Below, in pieces: positions 1 through 6,877 of a stretch of DNA of 13,045 nt. Source of the stretch: Bryobacteraceae bacterium (GTDB taxonomy: Bacteria; Acidobacteriota; Terriglobia; Bryobacterales; Bryobacteraceae); assembly GCA_030039005.1 (NCBI GenBank), contig JASHQT010000091.1:1-13045 (forward strand), in the 5' to 3' direction. The stretch's first letter is position 1; each line of letters opens with the position of its first letter. The notes under the pieces are model-generated. The model was not told where the DNA came from, ran no database searches, and saw nothing but the letters and a program-made list of their open reading frames with translations. Position numbers and translations under genes: made by a program.

Positions 1-1
1 G

Positions 2-76
2 GTGGATCTGACCGATGGCGCGGCGTCGGTTAACTTATCCGTAAACCCCAACTTGCGGCCTCCCGAAACACAATGA
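2..76 (+). CDS. Possible C-terminal end of a plus-strand protein, truncated by the window edge
   Basis: In the frame starting at base 2 the sequence is open from the window edge to a TGA at 74-76. It gives about 24 residues beginning VDLTDGAASV and ending RPPETQ. The other two plus frames stop early (TAA at 31-33, TGA at 8-10). The tail would lie convergent to the dehydrogenase gene that ends at 106, leaving a 29-bp gap. The piece is too short to assign a family, and an open frame of this length can arise by chance, so this is only a candidate gene end. Confidence 0.3.
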   Translation: MDLTDGAASVNLSVNPNLRPPETQ

Positions 77-105
77 ATCGGTCGTCCGCCGAAATTGGCC
101 AGCTA

Positions 106-1422
106 CTACTTTGGCGTGATGCGCATCAGGCCGAGGCTGGTGAGCAGATAAATATTGCCGTCGGGGCCTTGGCGGACGTCGCGGACGCGCGTATGGCGAT
201 CCTTGAGCAAGTGCTCCTCGGCGGCGATGCGGTCGCCGTTCAACACCAGGCGCACCAGCGCTTGGGCTGCCATGCCGCCGACAAATAAATTGCCTTTCCA
301 TTCGGGAAATTTGTCGCCGGTATAAAACAGCATTCCGGACGGAGCGATATCGGGAAACCAGAAATAGGCGGGTTCCTCGACGCCGGGCATCGATGTCTTT
401 CCGTTTCCGACCGGAACATTTTTGCGGCCATCGGTGCGCTGGAAATCGTACTGCGTGCCGTAGGAGACGTCGGGCCAGCCGTAGTTTTTGCCGCCGCGGA
501 CGATGTCGATTTCGTCGCCGCCTTGTGGGCCGTGATCGGTGACCCAGAGCTCGCCGGTCGCCGGATTTATGGCCGCGCCTTCAGGATCACGCAACCCGTG
601 CGCGAAGGTTTCGGGCGCCACCGTGGCGCGGGCGAGCCAGGGATTGTCCTTGGGAATGGAGCCGTCGCGATTGATGCGCAGTACGCGGCCGGAGAAATTG
701 CGGCCGATGTCGGGATTATCAGTGAAGTCGTGCTCCACGCCGTCGTATTTGGAATCGTAAAAGCGGAAGCGATCGGCGCCGGTGACATAGATGGTCCCAT
801 CGGGTGCGAAGACGATGCGGCGCTCGGCGCCTTCGACCAAAGTCTCAACGTTCTCCAGGCTCTTTTCGTCGTCGCTCAGACGGGCGCGCGCCATGCGCTC
901 GGTTCCAATGCGCATCGTGCGGCGTTCGGCGAGCGATTTCGTCCAGACCTTTTGATAGAAGAATTCGGTGGGCCAGATGGCGGGGTCCTCGCCGGGCGGC
1001 GGGGCGAAGTAGCAGAAATAGATCAGGCGATTGTGCGCAAAGTCTGGATCGAGCACCACGTCGTGCAGGCCCTGCGCCGCCACTACTTTGACGCCCGGAA
1101 CTCCGGTGAGCGGCGCGGAGACGACGCCATCGGGCCGCACAATGCGCATGGTCCCGATGCTTTCGGTGACTAGAAACTTGCCGTCGGGCAGAAACGCGAA
1201 GGACCACGGCGTGGTGAGCCGGTTGGTGATGATCTCGACATTCACGGCGGGCGAAGGCGTTGCGGGCGGGGGAGCACCGGTTTGTCCCGGGAAGGCGGGT
1301 TTCGGCTTGTGCGGTTCCGCGCCCGAAAACGGAATCTGTGTCTGGGCATGGGCGGCGGCGCAAACCAGGAAGCCGGCGGCGGCGCACACGACCGTCAGTA
1401 ACGCGGTAGTGACTCTTTGCAT
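106..1422 (-). CDS. Periplasmic PQQ-dependent aldose/glucose dehydrogenase (GSDH family)
   Basis: A 438-residue exported protein of the soluble glucose/sorbosone dehydrogenase family. These are six-bladed beta-propellers that oxidise aldose sugars in the periplasm with PQQ and pass electrons to the respiratory chain. Residues 1-26 form a signal peptide with an AHA-Q cleavage site. The fold starts near residue 60 (TTPWSFAFLPDGKFLVTE). His120 in GLHDVVLDPDF matches the catalytic His of soluble GDH. SGRVLRINRDGSIPKDNPW, HGLRDPEGAA and HGPQGGDEIDIV followed by NYGWP are the family's PQQ and calcium-site signatures. The start has no Shine-Dalgarno sequence, but TAGAAT lies exactly 6 nt upstream, suggesting a leaderless mRNA. 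It is divergent from the kinase gene. The sugar substrate cannot be read from sequence; an aldose sugar dehydrogenase of the YliI/Asd type is likely. Confidence 0.88.
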   Translation of the reverse strand: MQRVTTALLTVVCAAAGFLVCAAAHAQTQIPFSGAEPHKPKPAFPGQTGAPPPATPSPAVNVEIITNRLTTPWSFAFLPDGKFLVTESIGTMRIVRPDGVVSAPLTGVPGVKVVAAQGLHDVVLDPDFAHNRLIYFCYFAPPPGEDPAIWPTEFFYQKVWTKSLAERRTMRIGTERMARARLSDDEKSLENVETLVEGAERRIVFAPDGTIYVTGADRFRFYDSKYDGVEHDFTDNPDIGRNFSGRVLRINRDGSIPKDNPWLARATVAPETFAHGLRDPEGAAINPATGELWVTDHGPQGGDEIDIVRGGKNYGWPDVSYGTQYDFQRTDGRKNVPVGNGKTSMPGVEEPAYFWFPDIAPSGMLFYTGDKFPEWKGNLFVGGMAAQALVRLVLNGDRIAAEEHLLKDRHTRVRDVRQGPDGNIYLLTSLGLMRITPK

Positions 1423-1428
1423 TGGACG

Positions 1429-1434
1429 ATTCTA
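1429..1434 (-). promoter_or_regulatory. Candidate -10 element for a leaderless dehydrogenase mRNA
   Basis: On the minus strand TAGAAT (5 of 6 to TATAAT) ends 6 nt before the ATG at 1422, which would put the transcription start at or next to the A of the start codon. The 20 nt upstream of the ATG contain no purine-rich ribosome site. No good -35 is seen at the usual spacing (GTGATT is the best hexamer). The same -10/start spacing recurs at 4989-5001. Confidence 0.4.
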
Positions 1435-1448
1435 CGACAAACAATACG

Positions 1449-1476
1449 TCGAATCACCGCCGGAGCGTTGTATACT
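1449..1476 (+). promoter_or_regulatory. Weak candidate promoter for the Ser/Thr kinase gene
   Basis: TATACT at 1471-1476 is a 5 of 6 match to the -10 consensus. The hexamer at 1449-1454 (TCGAAT) is only a poor -35 with a 16-nt spacer. It would give a leader of about 55 nt before the start at 1539. It is the best candidate in the 110-bp divergent spacer, but it is not convincing. Confidence 0.25.
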
Positions 1477-1538
1477 GAGAGACCTAATCACGCCGTTATA
1501 TCCGTGAGAGCGCCATTTTCACCGGCCGAGGTATGCGT

Positions 1539-3332
1539 ATGGTTGGAACTGTAATTGGGAATTATCGGATTGTAGAAAAACTGGGTGAAGGAGGAATGGG
1601 CGCGGTCTACAAGGCCGTGGATGTGAATCTGGATAGCCCGGTAGCGCTCCGCGCATTGAACGTCGAACTGGGCCGCGACTCCGAACTGGAGGAGCGCTTC
1701 CGGGATGAAATCAAAGCGCTCGGCCGTCTGCACCACACCAATTTAGTTGCGCTGCAGGGCCTGCTGATCGAGCAAAGCCGTCCTTGGATGGTGATGGAGT
1801 TCGTGGAGGGTGAAACGTTCGAGCAGATGGTGCGGCGGCGCGGCCCGATTCCGTCCGACGAAGCCACTGCGCTGTTCCACCAGGCGCTCGCGGGCGCGGC
1901 CTATGCCCATCGCCTAGGAGTGGTGCATCGCGACATTAAACCCGCCAACCTCATCGTGAACCAGGAAGGCGTGGTGAAGATCATGGATTTCGGAATCGCG
2001 AAAATCCTGAGCACGCGCGGCTTGGCCAAGAGCGGAACACGCATCGGAACTCCCGCCTACATGGCGCCGGAGCAGTTCCTCAATCGGCCCGTGGATGCCC
2101 GTACTGACATTTATTCGCTGGGCGTGACGCTGTATGAAATGCTCACCGGCAAGGTTCCCTTCAGCGCCGACAACGATTTTCAAATCATGTCGGATCACGT
2201 GAACACGCCCGCGCCGCCGCTCACCCGGGTTTTCGCCTACGTTCCCAAGACCGCCGAGCAGGCCGTGTTGAAAGCGCTCGAAAAGAATCCGGACGCGCGC
2301 TATCAAAACGCGGAGCAATTTGCCGAGGCGCTCGATGGCGCCGCGCCCGTCGCTCGCGGCGCGAAGACCGCCGTGCCCTTCGCAGCGGCCGCGGCAGCGG
2401 GAACCGGAGTGGCGCGCGGCGCACGGCGTCCTCCCTTCGCGGCCGCGCTAGCGCGATTCTTTAATATGCGGCAACGCAAGATACTCGCCGCCGCGCTGGC
2501 GCTTTTTCTGGTGCTGACCGGCGTCTTAGCCGCGATGCGCATCAAAGCCAGGCGCGCCGCCGCGGCACAAGCCGCGCAAGCCGCTCAGGCCAATGCCGCC
2601 GCGATTGCTCAGGCGCAGAGCGCGGCGAATGCAGCCAACGCGAACCCCGCCGCGCCTGCCCAGCCGGACGCCTCGGCGAATCCACAACCTCCCGCCGATG
2701 GCGGGGCCGCGCCAGCCGAACAAGGCCAACCGGGCGCCGCGGGTGGCGCGGTCGCGGTAGCTGGAAGCGCTCCTGCCGGTGTCGCCGTGGTCGCCGGAGC
2801 ACCCGCCGCGGTTGGAGTCGCTGTCGCGCCCGCCCCAGCGGCCGCGCCCGCCGGCGCGCCGAATGTGATCCCCGCCGGAACGGTGATCGCGATTCGGACG
2901 GTGGATGGGGTAACGTCCGCGGGCACCACCGTCGGACAAACGTTCGATGCGACCGTGGATGCCGATGTCGTGGTCGCCGGCAACGTGCTGGTGCCGTCTG
3001 GATCGGACGCCGGTCTGGTGCTCCGGAACGTGGCGCAGGTGCCGGCCGCCCCGCGCTCGGACGTTCAGCTAGAGCTGGTCCGGGTCAATGTGAATGGAAT
3101 GGATTACGGCACTCACAGCAGCATCTTCGAGCAACAGAGCCAACCGCGAAGTAAGAAGAGCGTAGCCGTAGCCGGGGCACGCGCCGCAGTGGGCGCGCTC
3201 GGCGGCTTCCTTTCGCATGGAGGCGCCGGACAAGGCGCGGCCGCCGGAGCGGCCAGCACCTACGTCGTTTCGATCGTGCCGCAGACGCGAATCGAGTTCA
3301 AGCTGCGAACCAAGGTTGTACTGGCGCAGTAA
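1539..3332 (+). CDS. Membrane PknB-type Ser/Thr protein kinase with Lys-to-Arg substitution in VAIK
   Basis: A 597-residue Hanks-type kinase. The ATG at 1539 is preferred over that at 1533 because GAGGT (1528-1532) lies 6 nt upstream of it. Residues 9-270 are the kinase: Gly loop GEGGMGAVY, alpha-C Glu57, catalytic loop HRDIKPAN (H130, R131, D132, K134, N137), DFG at 150-152, APE at 176-178. The beta-3 Lys that normally anchors ATP phosphates is Arg38 (VALRAL, CGC codon at 1650-1652), so activity may be low or lost. An Ala-rich juxtamembrane stretch leads to one membrane helix at about 315-333, then an Ala/Pro linker (334-441). The C-terminal domain (442-597) begins NVIPAGTVIAIRTVDG and ends in a Gly/Ala stretch plus beta strands; it should be extracytoplasmic. 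I recall similar domains in acidobacterial proteins but no function. The stop codon is 10 bp from the stop of the convergent DUF3300 gene. Confidence 0.9.
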   Translation: MVGTVIGNYRIVEKLGEGGMGAVYKAVDVNLDSPVALRALNVELGRDSELEERFRDEIKALGRLHHTNLVALQGLLIEQSRPWMVMEFVEGETFEQMVRRRGPIPSDEATALFHQALAGAAYAHRLGVVHRDIKPANLIVNQEGVVKIMDFGIAKILSTRGLAKSGTRIGTPAYMAPEQFLNRPVDARTDIYSLGVTLYEMLTGKVPFSADNDFQIMSDHVNTPAPPLTRVFAYVPKTAEQAVLKALEKNPDARYQNAEQFAEALDGAAPVARGAKTAVPFAAAAAAGTGVARGARRPPFAAALARFFNMRQRKILAAALALFLVLTGVLAAMRIKARRAAAAQAAQAAQANAAAIAQAQSAANAANANPAAPAQPDASANPQPPADGGAAPAEQGQPGAAGGAVAVAGSAPAGVAVVAGAPAAVGVAVAPAPAAAPAGAPNVIPAGTVIAIRTVDGVTSAGTTVGQTFDATVDADVVVAGNVLVPSGSDAGLVLRNVAQVPAAPRSDVQLELVRVNVNGMDYGTHSSIFEQQSQPRSKKSVAVAGARAAVGALGGFLSHGGAGQGAAAGAASTYVVSIVPQTRIEFKLRTKVVLAQ

Positions 3333-3342
3333 GGACGGGCGC

Positions 3343-4785
3343 TTACTTTTTGCGCCCACCGCCCCCGCCGCCACCGCGAGCTCCACCAGCCGCGGGGCGA
3401 GCCCCGCCGCCAGCCCGCGCTCCTCCGCCGCCGGCTCGCGCTCCGCCGCCAGCGCGTGCTCCAGCCGCTCCACCGGCACGAGCTCCCGAGGCTCCGCCCG
3501 CCCGCGCACCCGCACGGGCACCCGAGGCTCCGCCGGCCCGCGCGCCAGTCGCGCCACCCGAACGAGCTCCCGAGGCTCCGCCCGCACGCGCTCCGGAACG
3601 GGCACCGGCCGCGCCCCCGGCTCGAGCGCCGGAAGCTCCGCCCGCACGCGCTCCGGATCTTGCGCCAGTTGCTCCACCCGCACGAGCTCCGGATCTTGCG
3701 CCGGCTCCCGCTCCGGCCCGTGCGCCTGCACGTGCGCCTGCGGCAGCACCAGCCCGAGCGCCCGCCCGGGCCGCCGCGGCATTCGCCCCACCGCCGGACC
3801 GTCCGCCCGAGGCGAACCGTGAGCCTCCGCCAGCGCCCCCGCGCGGGCTGCCGCCGCGAACGCCCGCCCGATCAGCCGCTCCGCGCGCCGCTCCCGCTCG
3901 CGCGGAGCCGTGAAAGCCGGCGGGAACGCCGCGCCCGCCATGGTCGAATGCGCCGTGGTCATGCCCGCCAAAATTGCCGTGATTGATCACCGTCACGCTG
4001 TTCGAGACATAAGTTCTTCCGCCAAACAGCACACCGCCCACGCCCCAAGCCGGCGCCCACGCCCCGAAGCCCCAGCCGAACCCTGCGAAAACGCCAACCG
4101 AAATTCCTACGCCGAACGCGAGGCCCACGCCAAGCACAATTCCCGGCGGCGGGACCACCGCGACCCAGCCCGGCCATGCGGTCACAAAACCGCCCCAGAC
4201 AACCCAGGGATTGTAGTAAGGAACGTATACGACAGCCGGATTCACCGGAGCGATCGCAATGATACCGTTGCTGACCGTGACGGTTTGTTGCGCCGTGGTC
4301 GCTAGCCGTCCGCCCTGCTGTGCCTGAAGCCGCATGGCCTGCACGGCGTTCTCGACGTCGCCCGGCTGATTGAAGTAGGCGTTACCAAGTTGTGAGGTCC
4401 AGGCAGCGTTCTTCGCCAAGTTGTCCAGCGTGGAAGGAAACGCAATTAGGGCCTTTACAGACGGATCCCACGGCTGCGCGTTGGCGCCCGATGCGCGCTG
4501 ATCGGGGGGTAGATTCATGTTCTGGTTGAGCCAGGCGTCGGCCGCGGAAATCTGATCCGGATAGGTGGAAGCGGTCAGGATGGAAGCCACCAGCGAATCC
4601 GGATAAAGAGCAATCGGCGCGACAAGTTGATCCAGTTGGTCTGCGTTCAGTTCCACATAGGCCGCCGCGGGCGCCTGCGCATACACCCGAACCTGCATGG
4701 CGGGAACTAGCAAGGCCGAAAGCACGACGGCCACCAACTGGCGAAAGTAATCCAAGGGCGAGATGCTTCTCTCGAAGTTCTTCAT
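3343..4785 (-). CDS. DUF3300 protein with long Gly/Ala/Arg repeat tail
   Basis: A 480-residue, probably exported protein. Residues 1-37 contain a basic start and a hydrophobic segment ending VYAQA, consistent with a signal peptide. Residues 46-195 match DUF3300: LDQLVAPIALYPDSLVASIL, the WDPSVKALIAFP block and the VNPAVVYVPYYNPW block. A Gly/Trp-rich hydrophobic stretch follows (about 200-255), then a His/Gly patch (NHGNFGGHDHG). The last roughly 180 residues are a degenerate GARAGGA-type repeat ending GGGGGGGRKK, highly basic and likely disordered or surface-binding. GGAGG lies 6-7 nt before the ATG, and a strong promoter sits further upstream. The function of DUF3300 is unknown; an envelope or surface location is inferred. 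It is convergent with the kinase gene. Confidence 0.85.
   Translation of the reverse strand: MKNFERSISPLDYFRQLVAVVLSALLVPAMQVRVYAQAPAAAYVELNADQLDQLVAPIALYPDSLVASILTASTYPDQISAADAWLNQNMNLPPDQRASGANAQPWDPSVKALIAFPSTLDNLAKNAAWTSQLGNAYFNQPGDVENAVQAMRLQAQQGGRLATTAQQTVTVSNGIIAIAPVNPAVVYVPYYNPWVVWGGFVTAWPGWVAVVPPPGIVLGVGLAFGVGISVGVFAGFGWGFGAWAPAWGVGGVLFGGRTYVSNSVTVINHGNFGGHDHGAFDHGGRGVPAGFHGSARAGAARGAADRAGVRGGSPRGGAGGGSRFASGGRSGGGANAAAARAGARAGAAAGARAGARAGAGAGARSGARAGGATGARSGARAGGASGARAGGAAGARSGARAGGASGARSGGATGARAGGASGARAGARAGGASGARAGGAAGARAGGGARAGGGGARAGGGARPAAGGARGGGGGGGRKK
3575..3702. repeat. Internal direct repeats in the DUF3300 tail
   Basis: A 23-bp word beginning GCTCCGCCCGCACGCG occurs perfectly at 3575-3597 and 3635-3657, a 60-bp period (20 codons). 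A second word, GCTCCGGATCTTGCGCC, occurs at 3650-3666 and 3686-3702, a 36-bp offset (12 codons). All offsets are multiples of three, so the array can grow or shrink without breaking the frame. Weaker copies extend over about 3380-3790. Confidence 0.7.
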
Positions 4786-4835
4786 ATGCCTCCTCCGGGC
4801 CTACGACCGCAGAATTACGGGAATGATCCTGTAGA

Positions 4836-4864
4836 ATTATGCCATTTCGTTATTGAAATGCCAA
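4836..4864 (-). promoter_or_regulatory. Sigma70-type promoter of the DUF3300 gene
   Basis: Read on the minus strand: TTGGCA (4864-4859; 5 of 6 to TTGACA), a 17-bp spacer, then CATAAT (4841-4836; 5 of 6 to TATAAT). Spacing is optimal and the predicted start near 4829 gives a leader of roughly 44 nt containing the GGAGG ribosome site. This is the best promoter match in the window. Confidence 0.6.
4843..4860. promoter_or_regulatory. Inverted repeat inside the promoter spacer, possible operator
   Basis: CATTTC (4843-4848) and GAAATG (4855-4860) form perfect 6-bp arms around 6 bp. The dyad fills the spacer between the -35 and -10 of the DUF3300 promoter, a position where a bound regulator would affect RNA polymerase. 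Which protein binds is unknown. Confidence 0.35.
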
Positions 4865-4988
4865 CAGAAAAACGGTCTTCGAGCGGCCGCGGATCGTCTG
4901 TCTTCGGAACACCGGAAGAAGCCGGAAGCGATGTCTGAGGGGCCCGCAGGATGTGTCAAGCTCTGTAAAGACCAACCTGACAACGCGG

Positions 4989-4994
4989 TAAAAT
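4989..4994 (+). promoter_or_regulatory. Candidate -10 for a leaderless DUF882 peptidase mRNA
   Basis: TAAAAT (5 of 6 to TATAAT) ends exactly 6 nt before the ATG at 5001, so transcription would begin at the start codon. No Shine-Dalgarno sequence is present (the six bases are GGTTGG, directly abutting the ATG). The -35 region (TAAAGA at 4966-4971) is weak. Confidence 0.4.
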
Positions 4995-5000
4995 GGTTGG

Positions 5001-5522
5001 ATGCGCAGTTTGCTCGGCGTTTCGGCGCTTCTGGTCGGCGTGGCCCTTGGCGCGCGCGCCTCCGATTCCAATATTCCCGCCCACCGTTTACGGTTTTTTC
5101 ACACCCATACGGGCGAGCGGCTGGACGTTACTTATCGCATCGGCGACCAGTATGTTCCTGAAGCTCTCGACCGGCTGGATCATTTTCTCCGCGATCATCG
5201 TACCGGCGACGTTCACCGTTACGATCCGCGGCTGTTCGACCTGTTGAACGACCTGCTCGAGTCGGTAGGACGCGCCGGGGCCGAGATCAACGTGATCTGC
5301 GGCTACCGGTCGCCTTGGAGCAACGAGTTTTTGCGGACGCACACGCCCGGCGTGGCCCTGCATAGCCTGCACATGCAAGCCGAGGCTATCGACATCCGGC
5401 TGCCCGGCCTCCAGACGTCGGCGCTGCGCGATGCGGCGCTTGCTTTGCGTCGCGGCGGCGTGGGATATTACGCGAAGTCCAATTTCATTCACGTGGATGT
5501 GGGCCGGGTGCGGCGCTGGTAG
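5001..5522 (+). CDS. MepK/YcbK-like murein endopeptidase (DUF882, peptidase M15 superfamily)
   Basis: A 173-residue exported protein of the DUF882/M15_2 family. Residues 1-20 look like a signal peptide (hydrophobic, ending GARAS). The core carries ICGYRSPWSN, then SLHMQAEAIDIRL, then RRGGVGYY and FIHVDVGRVRRW. Predicted zinc ligands are His124, Asp131 and His164, spaced as in M15 peptidases. E. coli MepK (YcbK) of this family cleaves 3-3 crosslinks in peptidoglycan and lies next to ycbB (ldtD). Here an LdtD-like gene lies directly downstream in the opposite direction, with coding ends overlapping over 5485-5522; the overlap contains the His164 codon. The length is typical of the family. The usual HMQGxAID motif reads HMQAEAID, a minor change. 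Substrate specificity is inferred from family and context. Confidence 0.85.
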   Translation: MRSLLGVSALLVGVALGARASDSNIPAHRLRFFHTHTGERLDVTYRIGDQYVPEALDRLDHFLRDHRTGDVHRYDPRLFDLLNDLLESVGRAGAEINVICGYRSPWSNEFLRTHTPGVALHSLHMQAEAIDIRLPGLQTSALRDAALALRRGGVGYYAKSNFIHVDVGRVRRW

Positions 5523-6870
5523 GCTGCCAACCCGAATACGGATAGCCGTGATCGAGCAGGCGTTCGAGAGCGGCGTCATGTCCGTAGATATCTTCGAAGA
5601 ATTGCACTTGTCCATCCGGACGAACCACTGCGGTGCCGTAAACGATGAGCACGGGGATGGGCCGATCCAGACTTACGCGGAACGAATCGGCGCCCTTTTC
5701 GGCGGCGCGGACGCGATCGGGATCCCAGCCCGCCACGCCCGCGAGCACCCAGAGGGCGAGCTCCTCGGGCTTTTCGACGCGAATGCAGCCGTGGCTGAAG
5801 TCGCGGCGGGAGCGCTGGAATAGGGCTTTGGCGGGCGTTCCGTGCAGATACACGTCGTAGGGATTGGGGATATCGAATTTGATGAAGCCGAGGGAATTTT
5901 TTTCGCCGGGGATCTGGCGGATGAAAAGCTGCCCGGCGCGAAGCTGATCGATCATGTCGGCGGTGACCGTGCTGGCGGGCATCACGTGCCGGTGCGAGTC
6001 CACGATTTCAAAATCGTTTGCTGCCAGGTACGCCGGGTCTTTCTCGATTTTCGGCACTAACTCCGCGCGCTGGATGCTGAGCGGCACATCCCAATAAGGC
6101 CGGAAGATGACGTGCGTCATTTCGGCCGAGAAAACCGGCGTCTTGTGGCGATAGGCCTTCCCCACAACAACTTTCATCTCTAGTTGCGGGCGGTATTGTT
6201 CGTCGTAAGCGCGCAAGCGGAATTCCGGGATGTTCACCACGATGGGCGGCCGCGCGAACGAGTGCGGGACCCAGCGCCAGCGTTCGAGCACCAATTGCAA
6301 TTGCCGAATATGCCGCGGATTTTCTCCGGGACGCGCGAGATATTGCGCAAGCGCCTGCTCGGAGCGCTGATAGCCTTCAAACGGCGGCTCCAGGTGGGCG
6401 AGCTCGCGGGCGACGTCGCTGGCGATGAGTAACGCACGAGTGGTTTCCACGAGGTCGCAGGGTTTTTTCGGCGCGAGGCCGAACGAAAAAACCGCGGGAT
6501 CTATCTTGCCTGCAGACACGTCGTGGATGTAGCGCATGGCCGAGATGGTGAGCGCGAGATCGAAGCGCTCGGAGCCATCGGAAAGGCGAAAGCGCCAGCC
6601 GTCGTAGTCGTTCGGATCGAGCCCTTTGAGCGCGGCGTTCTGGAGAACTGAGATCAGGGCTTGCGCTTGCGGCGTGGGCGCGCCCGCCCGAACCCAAACC
6701 AGCTCGAAGCCGTTCGACTCGTAGAAACGCCCCACGTCAGACTGAAGCGGCGTGAAATCCGGCCAGTGCAGGCCATCCAGACGGCCCGATTGGATCAAAG
6801 CCTGGATCTGCGATGGCGGCGTCGCTAAAGGCGCCGTAACGAGAACGGCGACTGCGACCGCGAACCGCAT
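5485..6870 (-). CDS. YcbB/LdtD-like L,D-transpeptidase (YkuD catalytic domain)
   Basis: A 461-residue periplasmic enzyme predicted to form 3-3 crosslinks between peptidoglycan stem peptides. Residues 1-16 are a short signal-like segment. Residues about 20-185 resemble the scaffold domain of YcbB proteins (SNGFELVWV, LKGLDPNDY, RYIHDVSAGKIDP). LVLERWRWVP then introduces the catalytic domain, with VVVGKAYRHKTPVFS, FRPYWDVP, LHGTPAKALF (His343) and SHGCIRV (catalytic Cys362, Arg364). E. coli LdtD is about 615 residues and has a peptidoglycan-binding domain between scaffold and catalytic parts; here only about 9 residues separate YLA from HIRQLQLVLERWRW, so that module appears to be absent. It starts 7 nt after the BON gene's stop, hence co-transcribed. 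Its final 12 codons and stop overlap the peptidase gene on the other strand. Confidence 0.88.
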   Translation of the reverse strand: MRFAVAVAVLVTAPLATPPSQIQALIQSGRLDGLHWPDFTPLQSDVGRFYESNGFELVWVRAGAPTPQAQALISVLQNAALKGLDPNDYDGWRFRLSDGSERFDLALTISAMRYIHDVSAGKIDPAVFSFGLAPKKPCDLVETTRALLIASDVARELAHLEPPFEGYQRSEQALAQYLARPGENPRHIRQLQLVLERWRWVPHSFARPPIVVNIPEFRLRAYDEQYRPQLEMKVVVGKAYRHKTPVFSAEMTHVIFRPYWDVPLSIQRAELVPKIEKDPAYLAANDFEIVDSHRHVMPASTVTADMIDQLRAGQLFIRQIPGEKNSLGFIKFDIPNPYDVYLHGTPAKALFQRSRRDFSHGCIRVEKPEELALWVLAGVAGWDPDRVRAAEKGADSFRVSLDRPIPVLIVYGTAVVRPDGQVQFFEDIYGHDAALERLLDHGYPYSGWQPTSAAPGPHPRE

Positions 6871-6877
6871 GGCACGC

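Noticed and set aside
523..1173. Plus-strand frame of 216 codons opposite the PQQ dehydrogenase
   Set aside because: It is the complementary reading of a well-supported family protein and has no ribosome site.
1539..1610. WNK-like relocation of the catalytic Lys to the Gly loop to explain Arg38
   Set aside because: The loop position used by WNK kinases is Gly here. The Lys in VYKAVD is a common residue of normal PknB-type kinases and is not positioned as in WNK.
3069..3971. Long minus-strand open frame rich in Arg, Glu and Pro, and plus-strand Pro/Ala frames at 3217-3822 and 3350-3913
   Set aside because: They are alternative readings of the GC-rich repeat in the DUF3300 tail and kinase end. 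Their composition mirrors the repeat and they have no ribosome site or domain.
4954..4959. Perfect TTGACA on the minus strand
   Set aside because: No acceptable -10 hexamer at 16-18 bp (best is AGACAT), and the convincing DUF3300 promoter lies further downstream.
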